In this document: positions 8,126-16,635 of the stretch, piece after piece
Layout of the letters: every line of letters begins with the position of its first letter
Numbering within the stretch: position 1 is the stretch's first letter
DNA from: Rhizobium sp. BT03
GTDB taxonomy: Bacteria > Pseudomonadota > Alphaproteobacteria > Rhizobiales > Rhizobiaceae
Assembly: GCF_030053155.1 (NCBI RefSeq)
Contig: NZ_CP125641.1
Location: forward strand, 124,001-188,000
Direction of reading: 5' to 3'
DNA length: 64,000 nt
Translations under genes and position numbers: made by a program
Notes under the pieces: model-generated
Databases searched by the model: none
The model's input: only the letters and a program-made list of their open reading frames with translations
Told to the model about the DNA's origin: nothing

Positions 8126-8632
8126 ATGAACGAACGCCTACCATTTGATCTCAAGGCCTATTTGCGCGGCATTGAAACAAGGCCATGCTTTATCTGCGGC
8201 TTGGTCAAGAACGACCCCGCTTGCTTTCATCATCGCATTTTCGAGGACGATGAGACCATCATCTTCCTGAGCAAATATCCGACCCTTCCAGGTTATTGCC
8301 TTGTCAGTCCGAGGGAGCACCGCGAGGATTTGGCGCGAGACATATCGACAGACGAATATCTTCGATTGCAGGAGAAGGTTCACATCTTGTCGCGCGCCCT
8401 CCAAAAGGTGTTCGACGCCGAGCGAATTTATGTGCTTTCACTCGGCAGTCAGCAAGCCAATAGCCATTTACATTTTCACGTTGTTCCCTTGCCTTCAGGC
8501 GTGCCGCTTGAAAAGCAGCAATATCACGCGTTGATGGCAGAGCACGGCGTTTTGCAGATACCGGACGATCAAATGGCAGAATGGGCGCAGCGGATTGCTG
8601 AAACTTACGATGCTGAACAGACCGCATCATAG
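8126..8632 (+). CDS. HIT-family protein
   Basis: 168-residue histidine-triad nucleotide-binding protein: HLHFHVVPL (H114, H116, H118), preceded by CFIC (21-24) and a His pair (HH, 35-36) that could bind zinc as in zinc-containing HIT proteins. HIT enzymes hydrolyse nucleoside phosphoramidates or dinucleoside polyphosphates. Start 8126 has AGGAGA upstream; longer in-frame starts lack one. Its codon use looks less GC-biased than the neighbourhood and it adjoins an AT-rich patch, so it may be an acquisition. It is apparently monocistronic. Confidence 0.88.
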   Translation: MNERLPFDLKAYLRGIETRPCFICGLVKNDPACFHHRIFEDDETIIFLSKYPTLPGYCLVSPREHREDLARDISTDEYLRLQEKVHILSRALQKVFDAERIYVLSLGSQQANSHLHFHVVPLPSGVPLEKQQYHALMAEHGVLQIPDDQMAEWAQRIAETYDAEQTAS

Positions 8633-8754
8633 CTAAACAGCGTACGTGAAGCCCGCCGCTGCCGCCTTACATTGGTGGTGCTACCGGTCGCCACACTGTG
8701 TGGAAAGCATTCGGTATCCGATTTCAACCTAATCTGCCACGCCTTGTAAAAATC

Positions 8755-8775
8755 CGGGAATCCCGTATATTACGG
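8755..8775. promoter_or_regulatory. Tandem palindromes upstream of toxin-antitoxin genes
   Basis: Two overlapping perfect palindromes, CGGGAATCCCG (8755-8765) and CCGTATATTACGG (8763-8775), end 16 nt before the antitoxin start. Phd/YefM-type antitoxins autoregulate through short palindromes in this position, so these are the likely operators. Confidence 0.6.
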
Positions 8776-8791
8776 AAAGTAGGAGATCCGA

Positions 8792-9067
8792 ATGACATCC
8801 ACTGTAACGGCCGCTGCCGTGTCCAAGAATTTTGGCGCCTATCAGGATGCGGCTGTACGTGAGCCGGTGATCATCACAAAGAACGGTCGGCCGCGGACGG
8901 TATTGATAGCCTATGAGGACTATCTCCGTTTCACGAAACGCGATCGTCGTGTCGAACTGACGAAGACCCTCGGCGATGAAGAGCTTGCGGCGATCGAAGC
9001 GTCGCAGATGGAGCCGGGGCTTGAGCATCTGGATTCAGAACTAAAGAATAAGCATGCTTCCGACTGA
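8792..9067 (+). CDS. Type II antitoxin, Phd/YefM family
   Basis: 91 residues. The first 50 (TVTAAAVSKNFGAYQDAA, EPVIITKNGRPRTVLIAYEDY) are the DNA-binding Phd/YefM fold; the C-terminal tail is acidic and probably unfolded until it binds toxin. AGGAG lies upstream of the ATG. Its 3' end overlaps the toxin gene by 14 nt. It presumably neutralises the downstream toxin and represses the promoter through the tandem palindromes. Confidence 0.88.
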   Translation: MTSTVTAAAVSKNFGAYQDAAVREPVIITKNGRPRTVLIAYEDYLRFTKRDRRVELTKTLGDEELAAIEASQMEPGLEHLDSELKNKHASD

Positions 9068-9482
9068 GCCGAAGGTTGGTTGGCTTTTCCGCTATTCTGA
9101 TCTCTGGCATTGGCAGCATCTCGAAGGTCGAGAGGAGGGCGACAAGGTTCGCCCGGCCCTGGTGCTTGCGATCGTCACCGCGCTGGACGATGAAATGCCG
9201 ACCGTGGGAGTGCTGCCGGTCACACATTCGCCACCGTCCGATCCGGGCGATGCGGTTGAAATCCCGGCCGCCACGAAACGGCGCCTTGGACTGGATGACG
9301 AGCGATCGTGGATCGTACTGACGGAAAGCAATCGCTTTGTTTGGCCGGGGCCGGACGTTCGGCCGATCGACAATGAGAGCGGCTATTTCGGCCCGTTGCC
9401 GCCGGCGCTGTTCGACGAGGTCAAGCGCCGTTTTGTCGAGCTGGCGCGTGGACAGCGACATCGCGCCACTCCCCCGCAGTGA
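9054..9482 (+). CDS. PemK/MazF-like toxin
   Basis: 142 residues overlapping a Phd/YefM-type antitoxin gene by 14 nt. GDKVRPALVL near residue 29 matches the RPALVL strand of the MazF/PemK fold, followed by VGVLPVTHSPP and WIVLTESNRFVWPG. This is the longer PemK-like subgroup rather than canonical MazF (about 110 residues). The predicted activity is endoribonuclease. The gene order and overlap strengthen the call; catalytic residues were not verified. Confidence 0.72.
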   Translation: MLPTEPKVGWLFRYSDLWHWQHLEGREEGDKVRPALVLAIVTALDDEMPTVGVLPVTHSPPSDPGDAVEIPAATKRRLGLDDERSWIVLTESNRFVWPGPDVRPIDNESGYFGPLPPALFDEVKRRFVELARGQRHRATPPQ

Positions 9483-9528
9483 ATGATTGTGCCGCTGCAA
9501 GGGGCCGCGAAGGGCGCCCATTCCTACG

Positions 9529-11379
9529 CTAAGACTGGAGAGCAAAGGCCGGCACGCGCACGCCGCTTTCGCGAAAGTGCCCCTCCAGTTCGTCAATATC
9601 CGGGCAAACCTGCGGATTGGCGAGCGCCTCTGCCCAGTTCTCCCCGCTGGGCAATGCCATCGCCGCGGTGACGAGTACGGTGGTCCCCGCGCCGATTTCG
9701 CCGCGCAGCTGCGGCAGCAGGGTCTTGGCGTGGATGAGGTTGGTGTTGGGGATCGGGCTCATCGCGTGGCCGGCCCTCGGGCTGGACGACAGATCCACGA
9801 TCGCGCTGACATCCGTCTGTCCGTACCAGATAGCCCGGCCTTCGCCCTGTTCGGATCGGTCGGCATTGAAATCGGCGCGTTCGATCGCAAAACCGCCCTC
9901 GATGGTGCTCAGCGCGCGCGGCGTGGCAACGCGGTGGATGCGGATGTGCCAAGGGTTTGCGGGAATGAGCCAGGTTTCGATGACGACATCACTCCAGGGG
10001 CGCCAGCGCGAATAGAGCCGGTCGCCCGATATCAGTGCCTCTTCCATTGTCTCACGCATGCGGAAATGGACGCCGTCGTCGGAGAGGCCGAGCATGCCGT
10101 CGAAGCTGGCGGCCGCAAAATTCCGGTCGTCGGCCTCGATGTTGAAGGCGTAGCGGGTGGAATAGACGAATTTCGAATATTTCTCGTTGGCACCGCGCAT
10201 CTTGTCGTGCTGCTGGCCGGAGGAGAGCACGACGACATTTCCCGGCGTATGCATGGCGACCATGCCCGGCGGCTTCAAGGCAACCGGTTCGAGGAATTCA
10301 GGCTGCGGTACCTCTTCAGCGGTCCAGAAGGGATGATCGCCTGGAAGCGCGAGCGGCAGGAAGAATTTCAGCGCCCAATAGGGCGAGCCGGGAGAGTTAT
10401 AGCTCTCGCTGATCAAGAGGTTCGGATAGCCGTAGCCGATGGAGAGAACGCCGTCGCGGTCGGCAATCGGCAGCGCCGACCACCAGCGGATATGGCGCAT
10501 GTAATAGCCCTTGATCTCCGCCCAGGGCAGCGCTTCGAGGCCGGCAAAGGCAAGCGCGCCCCAGAAGCCGCCGGCCGCGAAACGGTAGGTCTGGCTGCGG
10601 CCGAAGGCAAGGGCGGCGCCATCGGGGCCGAACCAGTGGCGGATATCCCGGGCGAAGATTTCGGCGCGATGGCGGAAGCGCTGCTTGCGCGCCTCGTCGC
10701 CGCGCGCCAGCACGGCATAGATCAGGCCGTAGAAATGCATGGCGAAGGGGATGTAGTGATCGACCCGTCTGACCGGCCCATCGCGATACCAGCCTTCGCC
10801 GAGATCGAAAGCTTCGGCTTCGTCGAGATAGGCGACGGTTTTGCCGTGGTCGAACGGCATGCCGACGCGCTCCAGCCCGAGATCGATGAGGACGCGGAAG
10901 AATTTCCAGTTGTTGTCGATGAATTCCAGTTCCCGCGCCTGAAGAAGATAGGCGGCGACCGTCTTCTTGTCGCTGTCGCTCAACGGCTCCCAGATATGTT
11001 CGGGCACCAGCGCCAGCGCAAAGCCGACGGCGGCGAGTTCGACGAGCCGCTGGTTGCGGTCGGCGAGATCGCCCCAATATTCGGGATGATCAGGATTGGT
11101 GCCATTCGCGAGCCCGCGCCGATAGAGATCCCAATGCGGGAAGTGGCGGCCGCCGGCGGCAAGGGGAACGATGCCCCAGAGCGGCCGCGCAAAACCTTCC
11201 AGATCCGCCGCTGCCCGGTCGAAGATCGCGCCGGCAGCACCAAGGCGCACACGGGCGCCGCCTTCGGAAAAATAGGGCAGAAGCGGCTCGAAAAGGTCGA
11301 TGACGGCCTTTGCCAGATCGTCGCGCGTCTTCAAGGGATTGCCGGAAAGCGGATTGGCCCGGCTGGGATCGTAGATCAT
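9529..11379 (-). CDS. DUF2264 domain protein, putative polysaccharide-processing enzyme
   Basis: 616-residue soluble protein without a signal peptide. The N-terminal two thirds is the DUF2264 region (LWGIVPLAAGG, HPEYWGD, DNNWKFFRVL, GWYRDGPVRRVDHYIPFAMHFYG), helix-rich and typical of an alpha/alpha toroid; the C-terminal third is beta-rich, as in chondroitinase/heparinase-type lyases. DUF2264 proteins occur in polysaccharide utilisation loci, but no reaction is firmly assigned. It is the last gene of the minus-strand operon with GH88 and a CUT1 importer, separated from the binding-protein gene by a strong stem-loop. The intracellular location suggests action on imported oligosaccharides. Confidence 0.88.
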   Translation of the reverse strand: MIYDPSRANPLSGNPLKTRDDLAKAVIDLFEPLLPYFSEGGARVRLGAAGAIFDRAAADLEGFARPLWGIVPLAAGGRHFPHWDLYRRGLANGTNPDHPEYWGDLADRNQRLVELAAVGFALALVPEHIWEPLSDSDKKTVAAYLLQARELEFIDNNWKFFRVLIDLGLERVGMPFDHGKTVAYLDEAEAFDLGEGWYRDGPVRRVDHYIPFAMHFYGLIYAVLARGDEARKQRFRHRAEIFARDIRHWFGPDGAALAFGRSQTYRFAAGGFWGALAFAGLEALPWAEIKGYYMRHIRWWSALPIADRDGVLSIGYGYPNLLISESYNSPGSPYWALKFFLPLALPGDHPFWTAEEVPQPEFLEPVALKPPGMVAMHTPGNVVVLSSGQQHDKMRGANEKYSKFVYSTRYAFNIEADDRNFAAASFDGMLGLSDDGVHFRMRETMEEALISGDRLYSRWRPWSDVVIETWLIPANPWHIRIHRVATPRALSTIEGGFAIERADFNADRSEQGEGRAIWYGQTDVSAIVDLSSSPRAGHAMSPIPNTNLIHAKTLLPQLRGEIGAGTTVLVTAAMALPSGENWAEALANPQVCPDIDELEGHFRESGVRVPAFALQS

Positions 11380-11408
11380 TTTTGGCTCTGATTTTTCTGA
11401 AACAGAAT

Positions 11409-11438
11409 CGGCCGCGGGCCAGTGCTGGTCCGCGGCCG
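11409..11438 (-). terminator. Intra-operon stem-loop after binding-protein gene
   Basis: Arms 11409-11422 and 11425-11438 pair over 14 bp (one mismatch) around a 2-nt loop, very GC-rich and without a T-run. It lies between the binding-protein stop and the DUF2264 start. Such elements usually stabilise the upstream message or attenuate downstream expression. Confidence 0.65.
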
Positions 11439-11455
11439 CCGGTATCTCGCGAGAC

Positions 11456-12730
11456 TTACTTGATGGCCTTCACGCCTTCGGTCATTTCCTTCAGCCCGTC
11501 GTCGACGGAGGTGTTGTCGGTCATGATGGCGTCATGGGCGCGGTTCAGCACCACCTCGATCTTGGCGGCGTTCGGATTGACCGCCATTTCCAGATAGGCT
11601 TTGGCCGGTATCAGCGCGTCCTTGCTGGCCTCATCCTGCGGGAAACCGGGCGTCGAGGCGATCTTGGCGCTGACGTCGGCGGTCTTCAGCGCCGGGAAGG
11701 TGCCGGTCGAAGCGATGACGGCCGCGCCCTCGGGGCCGGTGACGAACTTGATGAAATCGAGCGCCGCATCCTTGTGGGTGGAATTGGCGTTGACCGCCAG
11801 CCCCGAGATCTGCGCGGCCGTGGTGCCGGCTGCCACGCCGTCTGGATGCGGGAACTTCACGATGCCCCAGTTCTTGCTCTTCGATTCACCCGATTTGACC
11901 TTGGCGATCTGGGTGCCGACGAACCATGTGCCCATCGGCAGCATGCCGATCGTGCCGTTGAAGAAGAGCGCCGAATAATGCGTGTTCGAGGTCTTCAGGA
12001 AGGCATAAGAGGGGATGGCGCCATCCTTCTGCAGGGTGAGCGCGCGTTCGTACCAGGGTTTCAGGAAGGCGTAGTCGCCATCAACCAGCGTGTGTTTTCC
12101 GTCGAGGATGCCGGGCAGCTGCACGGTCGAACGCCATGTATGCAGCAGCGCGCCATAGGTCTTGTTGGTGCCCATGCCGCCGGCAAGCTTCTCGGCGGTT
12201 GCGTCGAACTGCGCCCAGGTCATGTCGTTGGTGGGGTAGGGGACGCCGGCTTTATCGAAGATGTCCTTGTTGTAATAGACGATCCAGAAGTCGGAGCGGA
12301 ACGGCAGCGAATAGATCTTGCCGCCGACGGTCAGCTCCTCGATCAGGCCGCCATAGGGCGCCGGATCGATCTTCTGATCCTTCACGAAGCCGCTGAGATC
12401 GGCGATGTTGCCGGCGCGCACCAGATTGGTATAGCCCGGCACGTCCTTGATGGTGACGATGTCGATGTCCTTCGAGCCGCCGGTCAGCTGCGTCGAAATC
12501 ATCTGCTGGTAATCCTGCGAGCCGAGATCCATCGGCTCGAACTTCACGTTCGGATGCTTGGCCTGATAGGCCTCGATCAGCGGCTTGTAATAGGCTGTTT
12601 TGTCCCAGTCCCACAAAGCCCATTTCAGCGTCACGGCGTCCTCAGCAAGCGCTGCGCCTGCCGTCGTCGCGGCCAGAGTGAAACCTGCCACGGCAAGTTT
12701 CACCGTCCTCCCGAATTTGTCCAAATACAT
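11456..12730 (-). CDS. Sugar ABC transporter substrate-binding protein (CUT1)
   Basis: 424-residue periplasmic binding protein of the extracellular solute-binding family 1. It has a Sec signal peptide (LAVAGFTLAATTAGAALA then EDAVTLKW) and the family pattern of DIVTIKDVPGYTNL, LPFRSDFWIVYYNKDIFDKAG and a lobe-two region near GTFPAL. The ATG at 12730 has AGGAG 7 nt upstream; the frame extends further but the signal peptide fixes the start. It serves the importer with the two permeases and ATPase of the same operon. The ligand is probably an oligosaccharide containing uronic acid, inferred from the GH88 and heparinase-like neighbours. Confidence 0.93.
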   Translation of the reverse strand: MYLDKFGRTVKLAVAGFTLAATTAGAALAEDAVTLKWALWDWDKTAYYKPLIEAYQAKHPNVKFEPMDLGSQDYQQMISTQLTGGSKDIDIVTIKDVPGYTNLVRAGNIADLSGFVKDQKIDPAPYGGLIEELTVGGKIYSLPFRSDFWIVYYNKDIFDKAGVPYPTNDMTWAQFDATAEKLAGGMGTNKTYGALLHTWRSTVQLPGILDGKHTLVDGDYAFLKPWYERALTLQKDGAIPSYAFLKTSNTHYSALFFNGTIGMLPMGTWFVGTQIAKVKSGESKSKNWGIVKFPHPDGVAAGTTAAQISGLAVNANSTHKDAALDFIKFVTGPEGAAVIASTGTFPALKTADVSAKIASTPGFPQDEASKDALIPAKAYLEMAVNPNAAKIEVVLNRAHDAIMTDNTSVDDGLKEMTEGVKAIK

Positions 12731-12761
12731 TCCTGTTCTCCTTCCCTGGATCGTCTCTGGA

Positions 12762-13478
12762 TCAGTTATTTTTGAAGTGTCGGTGCGGTCGCATTGCCTC
12801 TGGCAGGTCCAGAACCAACACCACTGCCCGATGGACGCCGAATGCGACGGCGAACATTCCGAGTGAAAAATTGAAGGTCGCCGGCATGAACACGGAAACC
12901 GGATAGAAGAGGATATGCGCCAGCCACAGGGCGACGTTGAAGGCGAGTGCTGCAACTGCAGGAAGCGGGCGGGCGACCGAGGCGAGGGCGGCAAGGCGCA
13001 GGAGCCGCAGCGCCGGCAGGTCGCGCATCACCATCAGGACGATGAGATGGCAGGCGGCGACCGCGAGGAAAGCGGCCGCGACGAGGGCGATCGCCAGCGG
13101 TGCGGCGAGCATCAGATTGTCCCGCGCACCGGCGGCATAGGTGGCAATCGCATGGACGCCGATGGCAAGCGCGCCCGCCAAGGCCAGGCCCCAGGCGGTG
13201 GCGCGCCAGAAGTAGCGTAGGAAGGCTTCAGTGAAGTCCCTGAGCAGATAGGTATTTCGATCTTCGACGAAGGCCACCGAGACCCGGGCCATGGCGGCGA
13301 GGGCCGCCGGCAGCGTCACCACGAAGAGCGAGGCCAGGATGAACAGGATGTTGAGCTTGACCATCTCCCACCATTCGCGGGCGAGGATCTCGGCGAACAG
13401 GGCAAGGCCGGTCTTCGCAGGCGCATCCTTCGGAATGCCCGGCCCCTCCTTCGTCCACATGTCCCGCAACCACTGCAT
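12762..13478 (-). CDS. YesL-like (DUF624) membrane protein
   Basis: About 238 residues with four to five predicted membrane segments (ILFILASLFVVTLPAAL, LALAGALAIGVHAIATYA, LAIALVAAAFLAVAACHLIVL, LAHILFYPVSVF). The layout matches the YesL/DUF624 family. In Bacillus subtilis yesL lies with the rhamnogalacturonan-oligosaccharide importer genes, and here it again sits inside a CUT1 importer operon. The ATG at 13478 is preferred over 13484 because GGAG is 8 nt away, while for the first ATG it is only 2 nt. Possibly a transporter accessory; no mechanism is known. Confidence 0.82.
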   Translation of the reverse strand: MQWLRDMWTKEGPGIPKDAPAKTGLALFAEILAREWWEMVKLNILFILASLFVVTLPAALAAMARVSVAFVEDRNTYLLRDFTEAFLRYFWRATAWGLALAGALAIGVHAIATYAAGARDNLMLAAPLAIALVAAAFLAVAACHLIVLMVMRDLPALRLLRLAALASVARPLPAVAALAFNVALWLAHILFYPVSVFMPATFNFSLGMFAVAFGVHRAVVLVLDLPEAMRPHRHFKNN

Positions 13479-13496
13479 GGCCATCTCTCCAGGCGC

Positions 13497-14606
13497 TCAG
13501 TAGAGAATCGAGCGTTCGGTTTCCGTGTCGAACAGCTGCGCATTGCTCATGTCGGCGACGAGGCTCGCCTCGTCGCCGATATCAGGCCGGAAGCGCGGCG
13601 ACACACGGGCGATGAGATTGCGCCCGCCGGCCACCATGTTCAGGTGCACTTCCGAGCCCATCGGTTCGGCAAGCTCCACCACCGCCTTCAGAGGCGCCAG
13701 GTTCTCGGCCGGGATATCGGCCGGCGGCAGTTCATGGAAATTCTCCGGACGGATGCCGAGCACCAGCTCGCGGCCCTCATAGGGGGCGATCCTGCTCTTG
13801 TCGAAATGGGCGGGCAGCGGCAGTTCCCGGCCGTCGAAGACGGCGACATAGCCGTCGCCCCGGCGCTGAATGGTCGATGGCAGCATGTTCATCTGCGGCG
13901 CGCCGATAAAGCCGGCGACGAACATGTTGACGGGGCGGTCGTAGAGGTTCTGCGGCGTGTCGACCTGCTGGATATGGCCGTCCTTCATGACGACGATTCG
14001 GTCGGCCATGGTCATGGCTTCCACCTGGTCGTGGGTGACGTAGATGAAGGTGGCGTTGAGGCGCTTGTGCAGCTTGGTGATTTCCGAGCGCATCGTGCCG
14101 CGCAGCTTGGCGTCGAGGTTGGACAGCGGCTCGTCGAGCAGGAAGACGGCAGGATTGCGCACCATGGCGCGGCCGAGCGCGACGCGCTGGCGCTGCCCGC
14201 CCGAAAGCGCTTTCGGCTTGCGGTTCAGGAGATGGGTGATGTCGAGGATCTTGGCGGCGTCCTGCACCTGCTTGTCGATGAAATCACGCGAGACTTTGCG
14301 CAGCTGCAGGCCGAACGCCATGTTCTTGTAGACGGTCATATGTGGGTAGAGCGCATAGTTCTGGAAAACCATCGCGATATCCCGGTCCTTGGAGGGGACG
14401 TCGTTCATGACGTCGCCGCCGATCTTGAGTTCTCCGCCGGAGATCTCCTCGAGGCCGGCGATCATCCTAAGGGTCGTCGATTTGCCGCAACCGGAGGGGC
14501 CGACCAGGATGATGAATTCCTTATCGGCAATTTCCAGATCGATATCGTGGACGACGGTGAGCGCGCCGTAGGATTTGTTCAGCTCTTTAAGCGAAATGCT
14601 GGCCAT
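13497..14606 (-). CDS. ABC transporter ATP-binding protein, MsmK/UgpC type
   Basis: 369-residue ATPase of the CUT1 class: Walker A GPSGCGKST (about 36-44), signature LSGGQRQRVALGRA, Walker B VFLLDEPLSNLDA, H-loop YVTHDQVEAMTMADR, and a C-terminal OB-like regulatory domain (from about 235). RBS AGGAG precedes ATG 14606. It energises the two permeases of this operon. Proteins of this type are often shared between importers, so it could also serve the fucosidase-locus transporter that lacks its own ATPase. Confidence 0.95.
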   Translation of the reverse strand: MASISLKELNKSYGALTVVHDIDLEIADKEFIILVGPSGCGKSTTLRMIAGLEEISGGELKIGGDVMNDVPSKDRDIAMVFQNYALYPHMTVYKNMAFGLQLRKVSRDFIDKQVQDAAKILDITHLLNRKPKALSGGQRQRVALGRAMVRNPAVFLLDEPLSNLDAKLRGTMRSEITKLHKRLNATFIYVTHDQVEAMTMADRIVVMKDGHIQQVDTPQNLYDRPVNMFVAGFIGAPQMNMLPSTIQRRGDGYVAVFDGRELPLPAHFDKSRIAPYEGRELVLGIRPENFHELPPADIPAENLAPLKAVVELAEPMGSEVHLNMVAGGRNLIARVSPRFRPDIGDEASLVADMSNAQLFDTETERSILY

Positions 14607-14621
14607 CGGGTTCTCCTGACG

Positions 14622-15794
14622 TCACCAATAGGAAGACCAGCGGCGCGAAAGACGCGTCAAAGCTTCCATGTAATAATAATCTCCCCAGGAGACGCACTCA
14701 TCGACGCCCTCGCCGCGGCAGGTGTTGAAGGGCGATTTCTTCGAATAGGTGGCGTGCAGCACCAGGCCGTTGGAGACAGTGGGATCCTTGACCGCATAGT
14801 GATCGGCAAGGCTCTTCACCATGCGCCGCGCCAGCATGCGGTAGCGCTCGGCGGTGTCGGCGTCGACGAGATCGGCCATCTCGAGCAGGCCGCAGGCGGT
14901 GATCGAGGCGGACGAACTGTCGCGCGGCTCGCCGTCGCCATCGGAAAAGACGAGATCCCAATAGGGCACCATGTCGGTCGGCAGCCGGTTGAGATAGAAG
15001 GCGAGCAGCCGGTCGAAGGTCTGGCGATATTCCTCGATCCGCTCGTAGCGGTACGAGAGCGCCATGCCGGCGATGCCCCAGGCCTGGCCGCGCGCCCAGG
15101 CGCTGTCGTCCCTATAGCCCTGTTTGGTGGCGCCGCGCACCGGCGCTCCGGTGACCGGGTCCATGTAGAATGTGTGATAGGTGGAATCGTCGGGCCGCAC
15201 CGAATGGGCAAGCGTGGTGCGGGCATGAATGAGTGCGATCTCACGGTATTTCGGATCGCCCGTCTCGCGGCTCGCCCAATAGAGAAGCGGCAGGTTCAAC
15301 AGGCAGTCGATGATGTAGCGGTATTCTTCCGGCCTGCCCTTGTGGCCCCAGGCCTGGATGAACTGGCCGATCGGCTGGAAGCGCTCGATCAGCTGGTCGG
15401 CGGCGAGGATCGCGGCCTTGCGGCCGTCCTCGTCCCCGACGAGTTTCCAGGCGGCGATGCAGGAGGGCGAATAGAGAAAGCCCATATCGTGATGGTCGGT
15501 CTCGATGCGGTTGACGATCCGGTGCAGGAAGGACTGGACCTGGATCTGCGCGGCATGCCGGAACACCGGATCGCCGCTGTGCTCGAAGGCAAGCCATATC
15601 TCCCCCGGCCAGAAGCCGGCCGTCCATTGGTCGTTGGCGACGGCGGGATAGACATTGTTAACGCTCGAATGGTTCTGCGCGGCATAGGTGAACTGAGGAA
15701 GATTGCGCCTGACCTGCTCGACGGCAAGATCGAGCGCGGCTTGTACCTCTTCGTCGGTGATCGGCTGCGGGGCGACTGTTGAAACGGCATTCAT
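14622..15794 (-). CDS. GH88 unsaturated glucuronyl hydrolase
   Basis: 390 residues without a signal peptide, an alpha6/alpha6-barrel glycoside hydrolase of family 88. Family marks: NDQWTAGFWPGEIWLA, HHDMGFLYSPS (catalytic Asp region), QGYRDDSAWARGQAWG and SSASITACGLLEMADL. GH88 enzymes hydrate the 4,5-unsaturated uronic acid left by polysaccharide lyases and release it from the oligosaccharide. The start overlaps the stop region of the upstream permease (5-nt gap), so it is co-translated with the importer. The divergent heparinase-like lyase supplies a plausible source of its substrate. Confidence 0.92.
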   Translation of the reverse strand: MNAVSTVAPQPITDEEVQAALDLAVEQVRRNLPQFTYAAQNHSSVNNVYPAVANDQWTAGFWPGEIWLAFEHSGDPVFRHAAQIQVQSFLHRIVNRIETDHHDMGFLYSPSCIAAWKLVGDEDGRKAAILAADQLIERFQPIGQFIQAWGHKGRPEEYRYIIDCLLNLPLLYWASRETGDPKYREIALIHARTTLAHSVRPDDSTYHTFYMDPVTGAPVRGATKQGYRDDSAWARGQAWGIAGMALSYRYERIEEYRQTFDRLLAFYLNRLPTDMVPYWDLVFSDGDGEPRDSSSASITACGLLEMADLVDADTAERYRMLARRMVKSLADHYAVKDPTVSNGLVLHATYSKKSPFNTCRGEGVDECVSWGDYYYMEALTRLSRRWSSYW

Positions 15795-15798
15795 GGCT

Positions 15799-16635
15799 TT
15801 AACCCTTCAGTCCCGTCGAGGCGATGCCCTCGACGAAGAAGCGCTGCAGCGCGAGGAAGACGACGAGGACCGGAATGAGGGCGACGACCGAAGCCGCCAT
15901 GATCAGCCCGTATTCGGCCGAATATTGCGAGATGAACATGCGCAGGCCGATCTGCACGGTCTTCAGCTCGGTCTTGGTCAGATAGATCATCGGGCCGAGG
16001 AAATCGTTCCAGGTGCTGACGAAGGTGAAGATCGTCAGCGTCGAGAGCGCGGGCTTGGACAGCGGCAGCATGATGCGCGCCCAGATCTGATATTCGTTCA
16101 TGCCGTCGATGCGGGCCGCTTCGCAGAGTTCGGTCGGGATCGACATGTAGAATTGCCGCATCAGGAAGACGCCGAAGGCGGTGAAGGCCTGCAGGCAGAT
16201 CAGCGCCAGATGCGTGTTGTTGAGGCCGAATTCGCGCATCAGCAGGAATTGCGGCACCATATAGACCTGCCAGGGCATGGCGATGGTGGCGATATAGCCG
16301 AGGAACAGCGTGTTCTTATAGGGGAAATTCAGCTTAGCGAAGGCGTAGGCGGCAAAGCTGGAGGTCAATAGCTGCAGCAGCGTGACGATGATCGTCAGCT
16401 TCGACGTGTTGTAGATGAAGAGCGCAAGCGGGATCTTCGTCCAGATGTCGACATAGTTCTGCCATTGCGGCTGCGACGGTATCCATTCGATCGGGAAGGC
16501 GAAAACGTCGCGGGTGAGCTTCAACGATGCCGAGAGCATCCAGGCAAAAGGCATCAGCATCACCACCGTGACCGTGATGACGATGGCATAGACGAGGACC
16601 GTCTTGACGGTGATCTTGCGTCCGGCGATCCTCAT
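15799..16635 (-). CDS. CUT1 ABC transporter permease (MalG-like)
   Basis: 278 residues with six predicted membrane helices and the EAA loop (ELCEAARIDGMNEYQIWARIMLPLSKPAL, near 185-215) that docks the ATPase. Start 16635 shares an ATGA overlap with the preceding permease, indicating translational coupling. It forms the inner-membrane channel together with that permease for the sugar bound by the periplasmic protein at 11.5-12.7 kb. Confidence 0.94.
   Translation of the reverse strand: MRIAGRKITVKTVLVYAIVITVTVVMLMPFAWMLSASLKLTRDVFAFPIEWIPSQPQWQNYVDIWTKIPLALFIYNTSKLTIIVTLLQLLTSSFAAYAFAKLNFPYKNTLFLGYIATIAMPWQVYMVPQFLLMREFGLNNTHLALICLQAFTAFGVFLMRQFYMSIPTELCEAARIDGMNEYQIWARIMLPLSKPALSTLTIFTFVSTWNDFLGPMIYLTKTELKTVQIGLRMFISQYSAEYGLIMAASVVALIPVLVVFLALQRFFVEGIASTGLKG

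Noticed and set aside
9487..11391. 634-codon plus-strand frame opposite DUF2264
   Set aside because: The minus-strand DUF2264 protein is recognisable; the plus-strand product shows no domain.
13644..15782. 712-codon open frame on the plus strand
   Set aside because: It runs antisense to the ATPase and GH88 genes, both firmly identified. Long antisense frames are expected in GC-rich DNA.
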